64,000 bases of DNA from Ceratodon purpureus (lineage: Eukaryota; Streptophyta; Bryopsida; Pseudoditrichales; Ditrichaceae). The position numbers and the translations under genes are program-made. The stretch is from the NCBI GenBank assembly GCA_014871385.1, contig CM026423.1, positions 11,029,952 through 11,093,951 of the forward strand, given 5' to 3'. The notes under the pieces were generated by a model that was not told where the DNA came from, searched no databases, and saw only the letters and a program-made list of their open reading frames with translations. Below are positions 31,143 through 41,361 of this stretch, one piece after another; the stretch's first letter is position 1; every line of letters starts with the position of its first letter.

Positions 31143-34100
31143 TGTGGGATCCGAGAAACTCAGAATAAACCGGAAAAGCCCCAGCCGGCGTAAGTATTCC
31201 ATTTATTTTTCAATTTTTTTGGTTAATTAGGTAAAAACCGGCCAGACACTAGCAGCATTAGTAGTTAACGCAAACCGGATACTCCAGAAACGTTAAAACA
31301 GTTAACGCAGGAAGTATTCCCGGAACCTGGATTCCGGAAACTCGGAAGATAAGAGACGGAACGGGTGGACGATCCGAGTACTGACCGTTACTGTAACCGC
31401 GTCAAGGATCCGAAGCGACGCGGAAGTCATCATGACTCGGATAGGCGTTTACCCGGTACGTTGGCGGCTGCAATTACGGGCCGCCACAGCGTTTATTATG
31501 CCTGGGGTATATAAGCGAGGGTGTTAGGGTTTGGAGTTCCTTTTTGCGAACTGGGAGTAGAGAGTGAAAGAGCGGTGAGGTGTCTTTGTCTTTTCCGATT
31601 CACCGGCAGTTGGATTGCCGGGTTTCTTGCTGTCGGATCGTAGAGGGAGAGAAGTGAGGAGTAGAGATGGCGCGCGTACAGTGTTGCGTCCTTAGCCCCG
31701 GAACTCCAGTGAAGGAATCGGATATGGAGGAACTGATCACCGACCTCACTCGGATGAGGTGTGAGGGATTGTTGGCACGACCGTGGTTACTGAAGAGTGA
31801 GGTGATGGTGAGGGAGGTCCTGGAAGGTCCGGACAACCGGTGGGATAATACGATCCGAGGCAAGCCCACGCTGTGGAATGCGGAACAGTGGGCGGAAGCT
31901 TACGGTTTCGAGCAGAAGGGACTCCTTTGGGCGACCCGGATGGATCAGTACGTGCAGGATAGGTTCCACGGGAAGATCCATAGGAACAATGGATACGAGA
32001 TAGACGCCTGCAAGGATAGGAGGCAGAGGCAGGTCTTAGCTTTCCTCGTCCCGATCCTATATCCGCAGAAACCGGCACAAGTTACCATTACGGTCGGGAA
32101 TACCATCCTCGGAGCGTATACAGGAGAACGTCCGGTGAATTGGGCTGCACTCATGGCGGAAGTGGTGCAGAAGATGGTTCCGACGATCGGAAAGAAGCCG
32201 ACCCCACTCTCCCCTTACCTCTTTCACCTTTACCATGCGTATGACTTGCTGACCGATAAGGAGGACGAGACGTATACGCACGCGAAGAACTGCCTCAACT
32301 TCTCGGAGATTCCGCCCGGAATGGAACCCGATCTGCGAGGTGAGCCCTCTGATACAACGGACTCGGAAGATGAGGACGATACGAGGGAAGTTCCGAACCC
32401 TGGCGCTGCTAGGGCTCAGTCCAGATCGCGATCGGAGCAGCCTGCGTCACGACATGCGGAGCCGTCTACGGCCCGGGGAGATCCGGAACGGAGAGAGGTC
32501 AGTTCCGATCGGGGATTTCCGGTGGACCTGTTTCGGGGGATTCGGGAGGAGACTCACCGGGCGCAAGCTTCTTACGATCGGATCGAAACACTGTTCCGGA
32601 GGGTCTGTACAGCGCTGGGAGGGTGCTTACCGGAAGAGGTGATCCGAGAAGTGGAGTTGTTGAAGGATGCCCCAACTCTCCGGAGTGAGAAGAAGCGGCT
32701 GGAGCTTCAGTTGCAGGAGCTGACGAAGGAGCTGGCGGCAAAGAGTGACGAGATCCGTAAGTTCCACGCCGAGCAGGAGGAGACTTTGGGGGAGCTTCGG
32801 AAGTTGGTGGGAAGTTCGGGAGCGGTAATCAACAAGGCCCGGCTGTTCGATGAGAACGTAGTGCAGCCGGCTGATTTCGAGGACAAGCAGAAGATCATCA
32901 AGATCCTCTCCAAATGCGAGCACTCGATGAACATGATCCTGAAGAAGGTCCGGCAGCTGCTCAATCCGAGCACCGGAAGTCCCAGTCTCGTAGTCGCTAG
33001 CCGGGGCCTTCCGCTCCCCGGATCGCCCTCTCGTGCCGTGGTAGGAGAATCTCGTGGAGTGGGGTTCCGAACCCCGATAGGGAGTAACCTCCAAGTCGAG
33101 GAGCGGATGACGGTCGAAGAGGCCGCCATGACAAATCGGATGATTGCGGAGGCGATCCGAGAACACCAAGCACCAGTGGTGTCACCCGGAACCAGTACAG
33201 TCCAGCAGGGCTGCGCGATCCCCACCGGGCAGGTGCAGGTGACCGGAACGACAGTCACCGAGAGGCGGATCGAGGAGAGGACGGTTTCGGAACAGGTGAC
33301 TAGGACCGTACCGCCGGATGTTCTTCCACGACTCGGAGAGGAGGTGATCATTGCGAATTACCGAGGGGAGATAGCGGGACCAGAATGGGGACGACCTATT
33401 TCACCACCCGGACGGACCCGAGTAACTCAGGAGGGGGGATTGACCCCTTCACCCACAGCCAAGACCGGAACGGTGACGCCTACTCCCACCGGAACGCCAG
33501 CAGCGGGTTCCCCTCCGAACACTGTCGGTGATTTCCGGAGGTTGCGGAAAAGGAAGGAGCCGATTACGATTTCCGAATCCGACTCAGAGACGCATGGGAG
33601 CTCTCCGGTCAGGACCACCGGAACTGAAACTCAGACTCCGACGTCCGGAACTCCTCCCGCACATATGATCCCGAAATCGCCCAATTCTCCCAAGCCCCGG
33701 ATCGTTACCCGGTTGTCTTTGGAGGCTCAGGAGAGGGAGTCAAAGGCGGAACGGAGTGCTAGGCGCAAGGCGGCACGAGCAGCAGGGGCGGGCGGATCAG
33801 AGCCGCGGGTGACCAGGTCGAAGGATCGCGAGCAGGAGAGCCACAAGAAGACAAAGAAGTGATAGATTCCTCTCACTGCCACTTGTCGTAACTTTCCGGA
33901 TTTATAGGAGTAGATTCCGGATCGGGAGATCCGTCCTAGTCGTAAAGTAGAATTCTGGGTAGATAGTTAGGGATTAGGGTTTTGATTGAACTGCCGGCGC
34001 CGCCGCTTTGTGAAAGCCCCTGCTTACTTAAACCGGGCAGGCGATGCGGTCCGGGTCTTCGTTTTGCATGTTTTCCCCCTATATTCCTTATCAGTAAAGT

Positions 34101-34795
34101 ATTTGTGTTTTGTAAGTACTGTGCGTGATTTCCCGCTAAGTGTGAATGATCCGGGAAGGATATGAGAGTTCCGCTGTAGCTCGGATAGGAAGGTGATGGG
34201 AGTTGCGACGAGACCCGAATTGGAAAGGAAATGGGATTGAGCGGAAAGATTTAGCTGATTGTCGTAGGAGTGAAGCCTCACTGTTCCGTCCCCAAATCAA
34301 CCTCATACGGAATAGCCGTCGCTAGGGTCGAAGCGGATCAAGAACTACTTGGTCGGGCTCCCTGAACTTCTGAAGAGGTTCCGTGCATAGTGAGAGGGGG
34401 AGTCGGAACGTGGTACGGGTCGCCTAGGGATAATCGGATCCTGGTTCTCCCAGATCCGGATTGGTTTGTCGTTGTAGTCCCACGGATCGGAGAGGATCGT
34501 TTGTGTGACCTACTGGCCAGAGTACTCTAGGACAGTTGTGAGACGGTAACTGATCCGAGACGTTGGGGTTTGTGGACGAAACACCTAATGAGAGAAGAAT
34601 AGAGAAGGAGATAGTTCGGGAGTTACGTTCCGAAGACACTATCCGAGCAGTGGCAAGGCTCGGAACGATTAGAAGTAACTACTTGGTGAAACACTATTGA
34701 ATCCCTGGACGATACTCGGAACCTAGTGACAGTACGGAAGTTTACGCTCAATTAGAGCACTATCCGGATGTTAGTTGCGTTTCCGTGTTCCGACA
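31143..34795 (+). repeat. gypsy 3' LTR (3,653 bp) containing a 731-codon ORF
   Basis: Near-identical copy of the 5' LTR with the same length, ends, TATA position and ORF. It is followed directly by the right-hand GTATT target duplication. Confidence 0.95.
31667..33862 (+). CDS. LTR-encoded 731-residue protein of unknown function (3' LTR copy)
   Basis: Second copy of the LTR ORF, same length and open throughout, with a handful of amino-acid differences from the 5' copy. The absence of stops in both copies shows the frame was open at insertion. Same architecture: globular N-terminus, acidic/Ser-Arg linker, coiled coil, Pro/Thr-rich region and basic tail. Confidence 0.85.
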   Translation: MARVQCCVLSPGTPVKESDMEELITDLTRMRCEGLLARPWLLKSEVMVREVLEGPDNRWDNTIRGKPTLWNAEQWAEAYGFEQKGLLWATRMDQYVQDRFHGKIHRNNGYEIDACKDRRQRQVLAFLVPILYPQKPAQVTITVGNTILGAYTGERPVNWAALMAEVVQKMVPTIGKKPTPLSPYLFHLYHAYDLLTDKEDETYTHAKNCLNFSEIPPGMEPDLRGEPSDTTDSEDEDDTREVPNPGAARAQSRSRSEQPASRHAEPSTARGDPERREVSSDRGFPVDLFRGIREETHRAQASYDRIETLFRRVCTALGGCLPEEVIREVELLKDAPTLRSEKKRLELQLQELTKELAAKSDEIRKFHAEQEETLGELRKLVGSSGAVINKARLFDENVVQPADFEDKQKIIKILSKCEHSMNMILKKVRQLLNPSTGSPSLVVASRGLPLPGSPSRAVVGESRGVGFRTPIGSNLQVEERMTVEEAAMTNRMIAEAIREHQAPVVSPGTSTVQQGCAIPTGQVQVTGTTVTERRIEERTVSEQVTRTVPPDVLPRLGEEVIIANYRGEIAGPEWGRPISPPGRTRVTQEGGLTPSPTAKTGTVTPTPTGTPAAGSPPNTVGDFRRLRKRKEPITISESDSETHGSSPVRTTGTETQTPTSGTPPAHMIPKSPNSPKPRIVTRLSLEAQERESKAERSARRKAARAAGAGGSEPRVTRSKDREQESHKKTKK

Positions 34796-35164
34796 GTATT
34801 GTAAAAAATCTGTTTTTAATAAAAATGTGCAGACAACTAGCCACTGTTCAGTTATATTCATCAATATATAGTGGGTGTTGTAGAGTGCGTTGTGTACCAC
34901 TCCTAAACTACATTTTGTTACGACAGACGTGAAGGAACACGGGCAAAACAGTATACGGTGAGTAGACTTAGGCAGTAAATAAACGTACCTCAAATAAGTT
35001 GAAGGGAATTGATACTTCATAGGAGAGACCGAGCATAATTACATGATGAGGCCGAATATCATGGGGATACTAGGAGTACTAAATATTACAGTGCACCAAA
35101 TTAGTTGAAAGCTACAAACCTACTTTCAAACTTCAAAGGCTACAACCCAGTCTAGTTACTGTAC

Positions 35165-36069
35165 CTGTACAATGCTGCAGTGAGTGTGTTGTTCCTCAAT
35201 ACAAACTTGTGAATCGCATCGCGTTGCGCACGGCTGAGAGTGAAATCTGCTGGTGCTCCTTCCAGCACTTCATACTCGGCAGAGTCTTCGGGATCGGCAT
35301 CCCACACTCTGCGCCTGACAACATTGAAACCATGCATATACGAGGTTGCAAACCCCATTGTTTCATCTAGTAAATACCCGTGGGCAATGGATGCTTCCGG
35401 TCTTGCACGTTTTTTCACATGATTTTTTAATGTCATCATAGTGCGCTCAATTGGGTACATCCAACGTACCTGTGTAGGACCCAGTATGATCAACTCTTCA
35501 ACCAAATGCACTGGTAGATGAGTCATAATATCAAAGAACGTCGGGGGGAAGGTCATCTCCAAAAGACACATCGTGATAGCCACATCCTCACGCAAATTCT
35601 CCTCCTGCAACGGGTCCCAAACCTTGCAACAAAGCCTCCTAAAAATCCTACAAACTCTCATGATTGCATATCTCGTATTCTGATCCATAAGTCCTCTTAA
35701 TGCTAAGGGAAGTAGTGTCTGCATCAGAATATGATAGTCATGCGATTTCAGTGCTCCAAACTTCTTATTCCTAATATGAGACTCTATGTCAGAACAATAC
35801 TCTGAAGGCACTTTCAAATTTTCTAACCTTGTGCAAAAGATATCAAACTCTCTAGGGGTTAGCACATAGTTAGCAACAGGTTTAAGCATTCTTGATTCAT
35901 TGTTAGGATCCCTAGTCATCCAAAGGTGTGGACGAATACCCTCCCGTTGCATATCTCGTCTAACCTTCACACTGTCTTTCTCCTTTACACCACAGATTGT
36001 TTTGAGCAAATTCTCCGCAAGATTCTTCTCGCAGTGCATGATATCCAGAGAATTCCTTATTTCCAGATG
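35165..36069 (-). CDS. CACTA transposase exon with DUF4218 domain
   Basis: The exon opens after a TGTGGCAG acceptor with HLEIRNSLDIMHCEKNLAEN and contains PREFDIFCTRL, LPVHLVEELIILGPTQVRWM and YPIERTMMTLKNHVKKRARP, typical of DUF4218, which follows TNP2 in plant En/Spm transposases. Donor at 35163-35164. It joins in phase to the TNP2 exon (SIFFDLPYWE at 37588) across a 1.5-kb intron. Downstream exons are interrupted by the gypsy insertion at 34796. Part of the transposase that cuts and inserts CACTA ends. Confidence 0.85.
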
Positions 36070-37587
36070 CTGCCACAGTCAAGAACAAAAAATGATGTTA
36101 AACATAATGTCTCTGCAAATGTAGAATGGAATTAATGTAATACAGAAAACATGAAATACAAACTGGGTATGAAAATAGTTAACATGGATGCAATATGCAG
36201 TAAACATGCACAATCCGTCGGTAATGTTGAGCTCATATCAAGTTAACAAATACTCTGTCCCAAATAACAAATTCTTAGTTAACTGTCCTTGTACAGGACA
36301 AAAAATCTGTGCTTGTACGGTTACCCCCCACACAAGTTCAACCCGACAGTGATGTACAATACATAGATATCAAGTTTCTTATTAGTCAGTCCAGAATAAC
36401 AAAGTCGATGTGAATAGTGATTTTGAAAAAATTGAATATAGGGCTTATACCATGACTCCCAAATTGTTAAATCCGACAGGCATTTCAATGGAAAAAATTC
36501 AAGTTCTAGACCACTGCCCTCCGGCCATAATATCAGAAATAATTTATGATTCTACTACATTTACTATAATACTTAATTCTCGAAATCACTACTGACTAAT
36601 ACTCATTCATCCCATACGTATTGATTGACTCCTGGATTGTTAATTTCACTTTAGGTCAATGCAAATGCTCAGAAACAATCTGAACACATGTTGTCGTCTT
36701 CAGAAACTCAATTAATGCCTCCTACAGCAAAATTTGGCAAATCAAGCATCCCGAGAACGACAGTGACTCAACGATGCATACTACTGCACCCCAGATATAT
36801 TGTGCTTATCATATGTTGTCAAAACATTAAAGCAAGTATAAGATTCCGAAGATTATAAGACTTAAAATAAATAGTGCATTAAATAAATTTTATGAGAAGA
36901 CACGAAAACCTGACGTGATTAGTCCTTTAAATATCTTGAAAACAAAAGTAAATATTTATAAGATATTAATTTCTAAAAAATTGTAAGTAGGATCAGATGA
37001 TTCTATAACATTCTGAACTCAATATTGCAGCATACAAAGATGGTAACAGATAACTACAACGGTCCAAAAAAATAAAAAAAATTCACCAGCAATTCAGTGA
37101 ACAGTAAATGGGTTGGAGTGCATCTAACAAATTCCGGACTTCTGACTGTTAATTGAAACTGTCTCTGACGTAATGCTAGCAGAATTTCATTTTGTGACGA
37201 ACACATCAGTAGTGAAAACCAGTAGCACACAATTAAACATGGACATGGTAGTTTTTAATCTTTGAAACAAATAGCGATTCGCCTTGTCATGATCGAATTA
37301 AAAATTATGTAAACATGGAGCAAGTACCGAGAAAAAAAACTAAACGCTTAAAAATATGCCTTCACAGCACTATTATCGTGACGTGCATTAATTATAGGTG
37401 TTGGGAAAATTGTATCCAGAGCTACAACCCCTGGCAATTTTCGTCCATGAAGTGGGGGTTTATTTTTTAAATCGTGGCTACCCCAATAAACAATCAAAAC
37501 ATCCAGTGGAAAACAACATAAAGCTTCAAAAAAATACTAAACCAGTATTGATAGAAAAAACATGATAAGGAATCGGAAACTGCTTAC
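36070..37587 (-). other. Intron of the CACTA transposase gene
   Basis: 1.5-kb AT-rich intron between the TNP2 exon (GT donor at 37586-37587) and the DUF4218 exon (AG acceptor at 36070-36071). No other gene or repeat recognised inside. Confidence 0.7.
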
Positions 37588-39849
37588 TTCCCAGTATGGT
37601 AAGTCGAAGAAGATGCTCCTCCGCTTCATGCCATGAATTTTTGATGGATCTTGTATCTTCGGCCCGCTCCTCTCTCTTTTTCTGCTATTTGCTGTGGGAA
37701 AATTAGATTTGTTTGTGTGAGACCTCGTTGTCGTATTGTGTGCTTCAGATGATGCGGACGCGCGCCTGCTAACTCGCTTCTCTTTCCTCTTTCTTGTTGA
37801 CACCGACGATGGTCCTGCGGAGTCTGGATTCTGAGTAGGTGTTGATTGAACAACATGTTCACCAAATAAACTTTCTCTACCTTGGTTCGCTGTTGCTCTA
37901 GATCTGAATGAGTCCTGACTTCCAACAGACATGCTCTGCCCCATATCTCCACCAGTAGTATTACTTCCTCTATTTCCCGACAAATACCTCTGATACTCAC
38001 GGAGGGCTGCGAGCTGCTCCGCTGCTGTTTTAGTCGTGGGTCGTAACCTCTGCTCAGGTAGACCATCAAAAAATTTATCAAACTCAGGAGACCGAATGAA
38101 GTGATCAGGTCTCACCCACCGCCTAGTGTCTCTGTAGGTGATTTTCCGGCTCTCGTATGCGTACCTCCCTTTCATTTGGTCGCCACAAGGAGGGCAGGCC
38201 GCATAACCTTGATGTGCAGCACCACTCACAGTCCCATATCCAGGGAAGTCGTGAGTGGTGTAGAGGACTGCAGCACGTAAATTGAAGCCGCGTTGTCCTT
38301 CTGGCTTCGTGACGTCATAACCGGGAACTCCTTTCCATAGCTCCTGAAGTTCATCGATGAGAGGCCTCATCCAAACATCAAAGTACTCGAAAGGCACCTG
38401 AGCTCTACCAGGAATTAAGAGAGTAAGAATTGTGAAAAACTTTTTTGTTATAAGCCAAGGTGGCAAGTTTAAGAAACTTGCTAGTACCGGCCATGCAGAC
38501 CATGTAGATTTGTGCAATTTGAAAGGGCAAATTCCGTCACAGGAAATTTGCATCCGCACATCTCTTTCGTCACTACCAAAGCCTCCTGTATCAAAAACCG
38601 CCGGGTCCATCGAATCCAACTTCTTCCACGCTTTACTGTCTGCTGGATATCGTACTTTACCGTCCCTGCTAGGATTGTCCTTGTGCCAGCGTAATAACTT
38701 TGCTAGAACAGGTATCCTATTAAACCGTTGCAGCCTCGGAATTACAGGAAAAAATCGAAGAACTTTTAATGGTCTAATCTTATGATGCATGTCTTTGTAC
38801 CTTGCTGCATCGCATCTTGGACATCTGTCAAGGTGTTTTGTATCCTCTTGATCAAATAAGGTGCACCCGTTGGGGCATCCTTCTATGTTGCGAAAATCCA
38901 ACCCCAACCGTCTTGTCAGAGATTTCGCCTGGTAAAAAGAGGTGGGCAAACAATTATCTGAGGGAAGAAGAGAGTTGAAAGTAGCCAAAATGTCATCTGC
39001 TGCTTTCGCTGTGATACCTGGGTGTGTGGCTACAAGGTTCACCACCATTACTGTTGCGGCCAATTTGGAATCCTTTGAACCTGCGTATAGGTAACGCATT
39101 GCGTCCTCTAGGGCTCTTGCATCCTGCACTCTGTCTTCCTCCAACCCCTCGGACTCTGGAAATGATCTGCTCCCTGGAATGTTATCGTCGGCACCTTGGT
39201 CGACTCTATCACTGTCTTCTCTATTGTTGCGGTTGTAGTCCTCGGATGGGAACTCCTCTCTGTCTCTGTTCTCCGATGGTTGGGCCCGACCTTGTCCCTG
39301 CTCAAAAATTCCGTCGACCAATGTGGAAGCTCTCCCTACCTGAGCTCCATCTCCTTCTTGTCCTCCCAGTTCATTGGGGTGCTCACCCGGCTGCAAATAC
39401 TCATCCGTATTAATCCCAAGTATCTCATCAGATGCTTCCAACGCGGACATAGCTATCTCATTAATGGCGTTCTCGGTCTCCCCCGCAATGTCAACTTCTT
39501 GATATATATGTTGGATCATTTCACGCATTTCCAACCCGCTGTCGAGTGTTTCTTCACGTCTTGTTGAGGCTGCCAGTTGCGATGCATAGTGTGCCTCCCA
39601 CTCTTCATCAGAGGAATCCAGATTGTCTGGTCCTCTCCAGGTACGACACTCTGGTGCTCTTCCGTAACGTATTAAGTCTCTCTCTACCTGTCCTAATCGA
39701 ATAGGTCGACCTGTTCCCTTATGCTCATTGCATGGGCAAGGTATGCCCTGAAAACCGTACCTTGCAGCCCTGCGTTTATCTCTTATCCAAAGTTTATTAT
39801 CACGATCCCATATACGTTTCGCATCCGTCATAGGCAATCGATGCAGCAT
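37588..39849 (-). CDS. CACTA transposase, TNP2 (Transposase_21) exon
   Basis: 754 codons from ATG 39849 (MLHRLPMTDAKRIWDRDNKL). An AG acceptor stands just before the ATG, so a 5' untranslated or short coding exon may precede it. Near the N-terminus is a transposase-associated zinc motif (GIPCPCNEHKG), then an acidic linker. Residues about 300-610 match TNP2: FNSLLPSDNCLPTSFYQAKS, CPNGCTLFDQEDTKHLDRCP, VRMQISCDGICPFKLHKSTW, YFDVWMRPLIDELQELWKGV and FNLRAAVLYTTHDFPGYGTV. A Ser/Arg-rich low-complexity stretch follows, then KRRSIFFDLPYWE at the donor, continuing in phase into the DUF4218 exon. No internal stop. The catalytic D-D-E set was not mapped residue by residue. Confidence 0.88.
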
Positions 39850-40305
39850 TCTGTGGACAAATAATTACACGTCAAAGTAAAAATGAGTGGCAAATGAAGG
39901 ACCTATTACAAATTCTTTACGCAGGTAGTCGGGAATGGAAATAAACTAATTGCTATTCATTGAAACCAGGGATATTGGTAGATATTGAAGGAAGCACAAA
40001 CGTGAACCAGAGCTAGGTAATGATAATCGGAAAGAACAGTACTTCAAGCTGCATGGCAGAAGGTTACATTGGAAGTAAGACCAGAAGGTGGAATCAAATT
40101 CAACAATAGCAAGGCGTTGAGAATCCAACTAGTCTATATAGGAATTTGTGTTTATCCACTAATGAATATAATCAAACGACGTTGACTTCATGAACATGAT
40201 TAAATGAAGATGCAAGTGACATTTGCTGAATGAATATTAAAGAATGCACAGACATTGTAACAAGAAATCACAGTAGGGGAGATAAATAGTAGTGTTCAAT
40301 TCTAC

Positions 40306-40769
40306 CTGGCTAGCTGATTTGAGAGTTTTGTCCACCACTAATCGACTTTGTCTTAAGAATGAATCCTCGTACAGAAATTGCAGCAGCAGATGATTGAAAC
40401 GAAGAACCTCTGCTCCGTGATCAGCCCTGCACATTGAAATGAAAGGAATGTATCTGTTTAGATGTGTGAGAAATATGTAGGTCAATAGAGTTGAAATTGG
40501 TAGGAGAGGGATTCTCAGAGCAAACAGTAAGGATGGTCTAGATTCACGCATGCGAAATACACACATGGATAAACCCTAAAACGGATTAATCCGGATCTGC
40601 ACTATGAAACCAGAGCTGGACGAAATTGTTGAATTCAATGTGTGGAATATACCTTTTTCTTAAAATTGAAAGTTTGCAAACCGGATACAGCATAACTTTG
40701 TTTGGTAGGATCTGTTAAATCTGCCAGGTATTCCTTCAGCAGAATATCGACTTCATCCCAGTTGTGGAT
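40306..40769 (-). other. Two exon-like host-gene pieces between the divergent CACTA genes
   Basis: Piece A (40653-40769) has AG/GT borders and 39 open codons: IHNWDEVDILLKEYLADLTD then SYAVSGLQTFNFKKK. Piece B (40306-40426) reads ADHGAEVLRFNHLLLQFLYE then DSFLRQSRLVVDKTLKSASQ and ends in a GT donor. They read like consecutive exons of a helical host protein I cannot name. The phase between A and B does not agree as drawn, so the gene is broken or a border is misread. The rest of 39850-41361 is promoter-like, non-coding sequence serving both CACTA genes. Confidence 0.45.
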
Positions 40770-41361
40770 CTGTACAATAATCAGCGTTGCAGCTAGGATC
40801 GTAAAAAAGACTAATGAAGGTGTGCGTATTCAAAGATAATCACTCTGTTGTTGTACATAATCGCAAAGCTGAATTTAATCTAGGTATCTTACCCTAATCC
40901 TATTCTCAGTTGTTTATTGTGAAGCAAAACGCTACTCGGAAGTTCAAAAGTTCGCCTCGAAAAAACCTACATACACGAGTTTCAAGTAGAAAACTAGGAC
41001 AGCTGCATAGATGTAATTCACAAGAACATTGATAGAGTAGACCTAGTTCATAGTGTCTTGAAACCGAATGACGACAACCCGCCAATGCAAATCAGGAAGA
41101 AAGCAGTACCTCATACTTTCTATAAGTAAGTGGACTCCAGTTGTTGTTAAAAAGAACACGTAAACCTAATGTTCTTGTACATATTACTGCGGAGAATCAC
41201 AATGCGTTGTTAGTACGAGTTAGGCGAGAGCATCATCTTGAATTATCGTTTAGTAGGTTGGCGTGGTTGTTCAAGTAGTGGTCTTCTGCAGGTAGTTTAT
41301 GAAGCTGGATCGCTGGTAGATGTTTCGCTATTCGTCTTTTCATTTGTATGTGAATTAAAGG

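Larger units (their letters stand above)
21426..34795 (+). mobile_element. Ty3/gypsy LTR retrotransposon with giant ORF-bearing LTRs, nested in CACTA
   Basis: 13,370 bp with two 3,653-bp LTRs (21426-25078, 31143-34795), each starting TGTGGGATCC and ending CCGACA. It is flanked by a perfect GTATT target duplication (21421-21425 and 34796-34800). Parts: tRNA-Asp-type primer-binding site (25089-25106), gag, pol with protease-RT-RNase H-integrase order, and a purine stretch (about 31128-31142) before the 3' LTR. No chromodomain is visible, so it is probably in the non-chromovirus OTA group (Athila/Tat relatives; a bryophyte lineage such as Phygy is possible). The LTRs differ at only roughly two to three dozen places by eye, under 1%, so the insertion is young, likely under about a million years at usual plant rates. 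It looks nearly whole, with about one break in pol. Confidence 0.95.
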
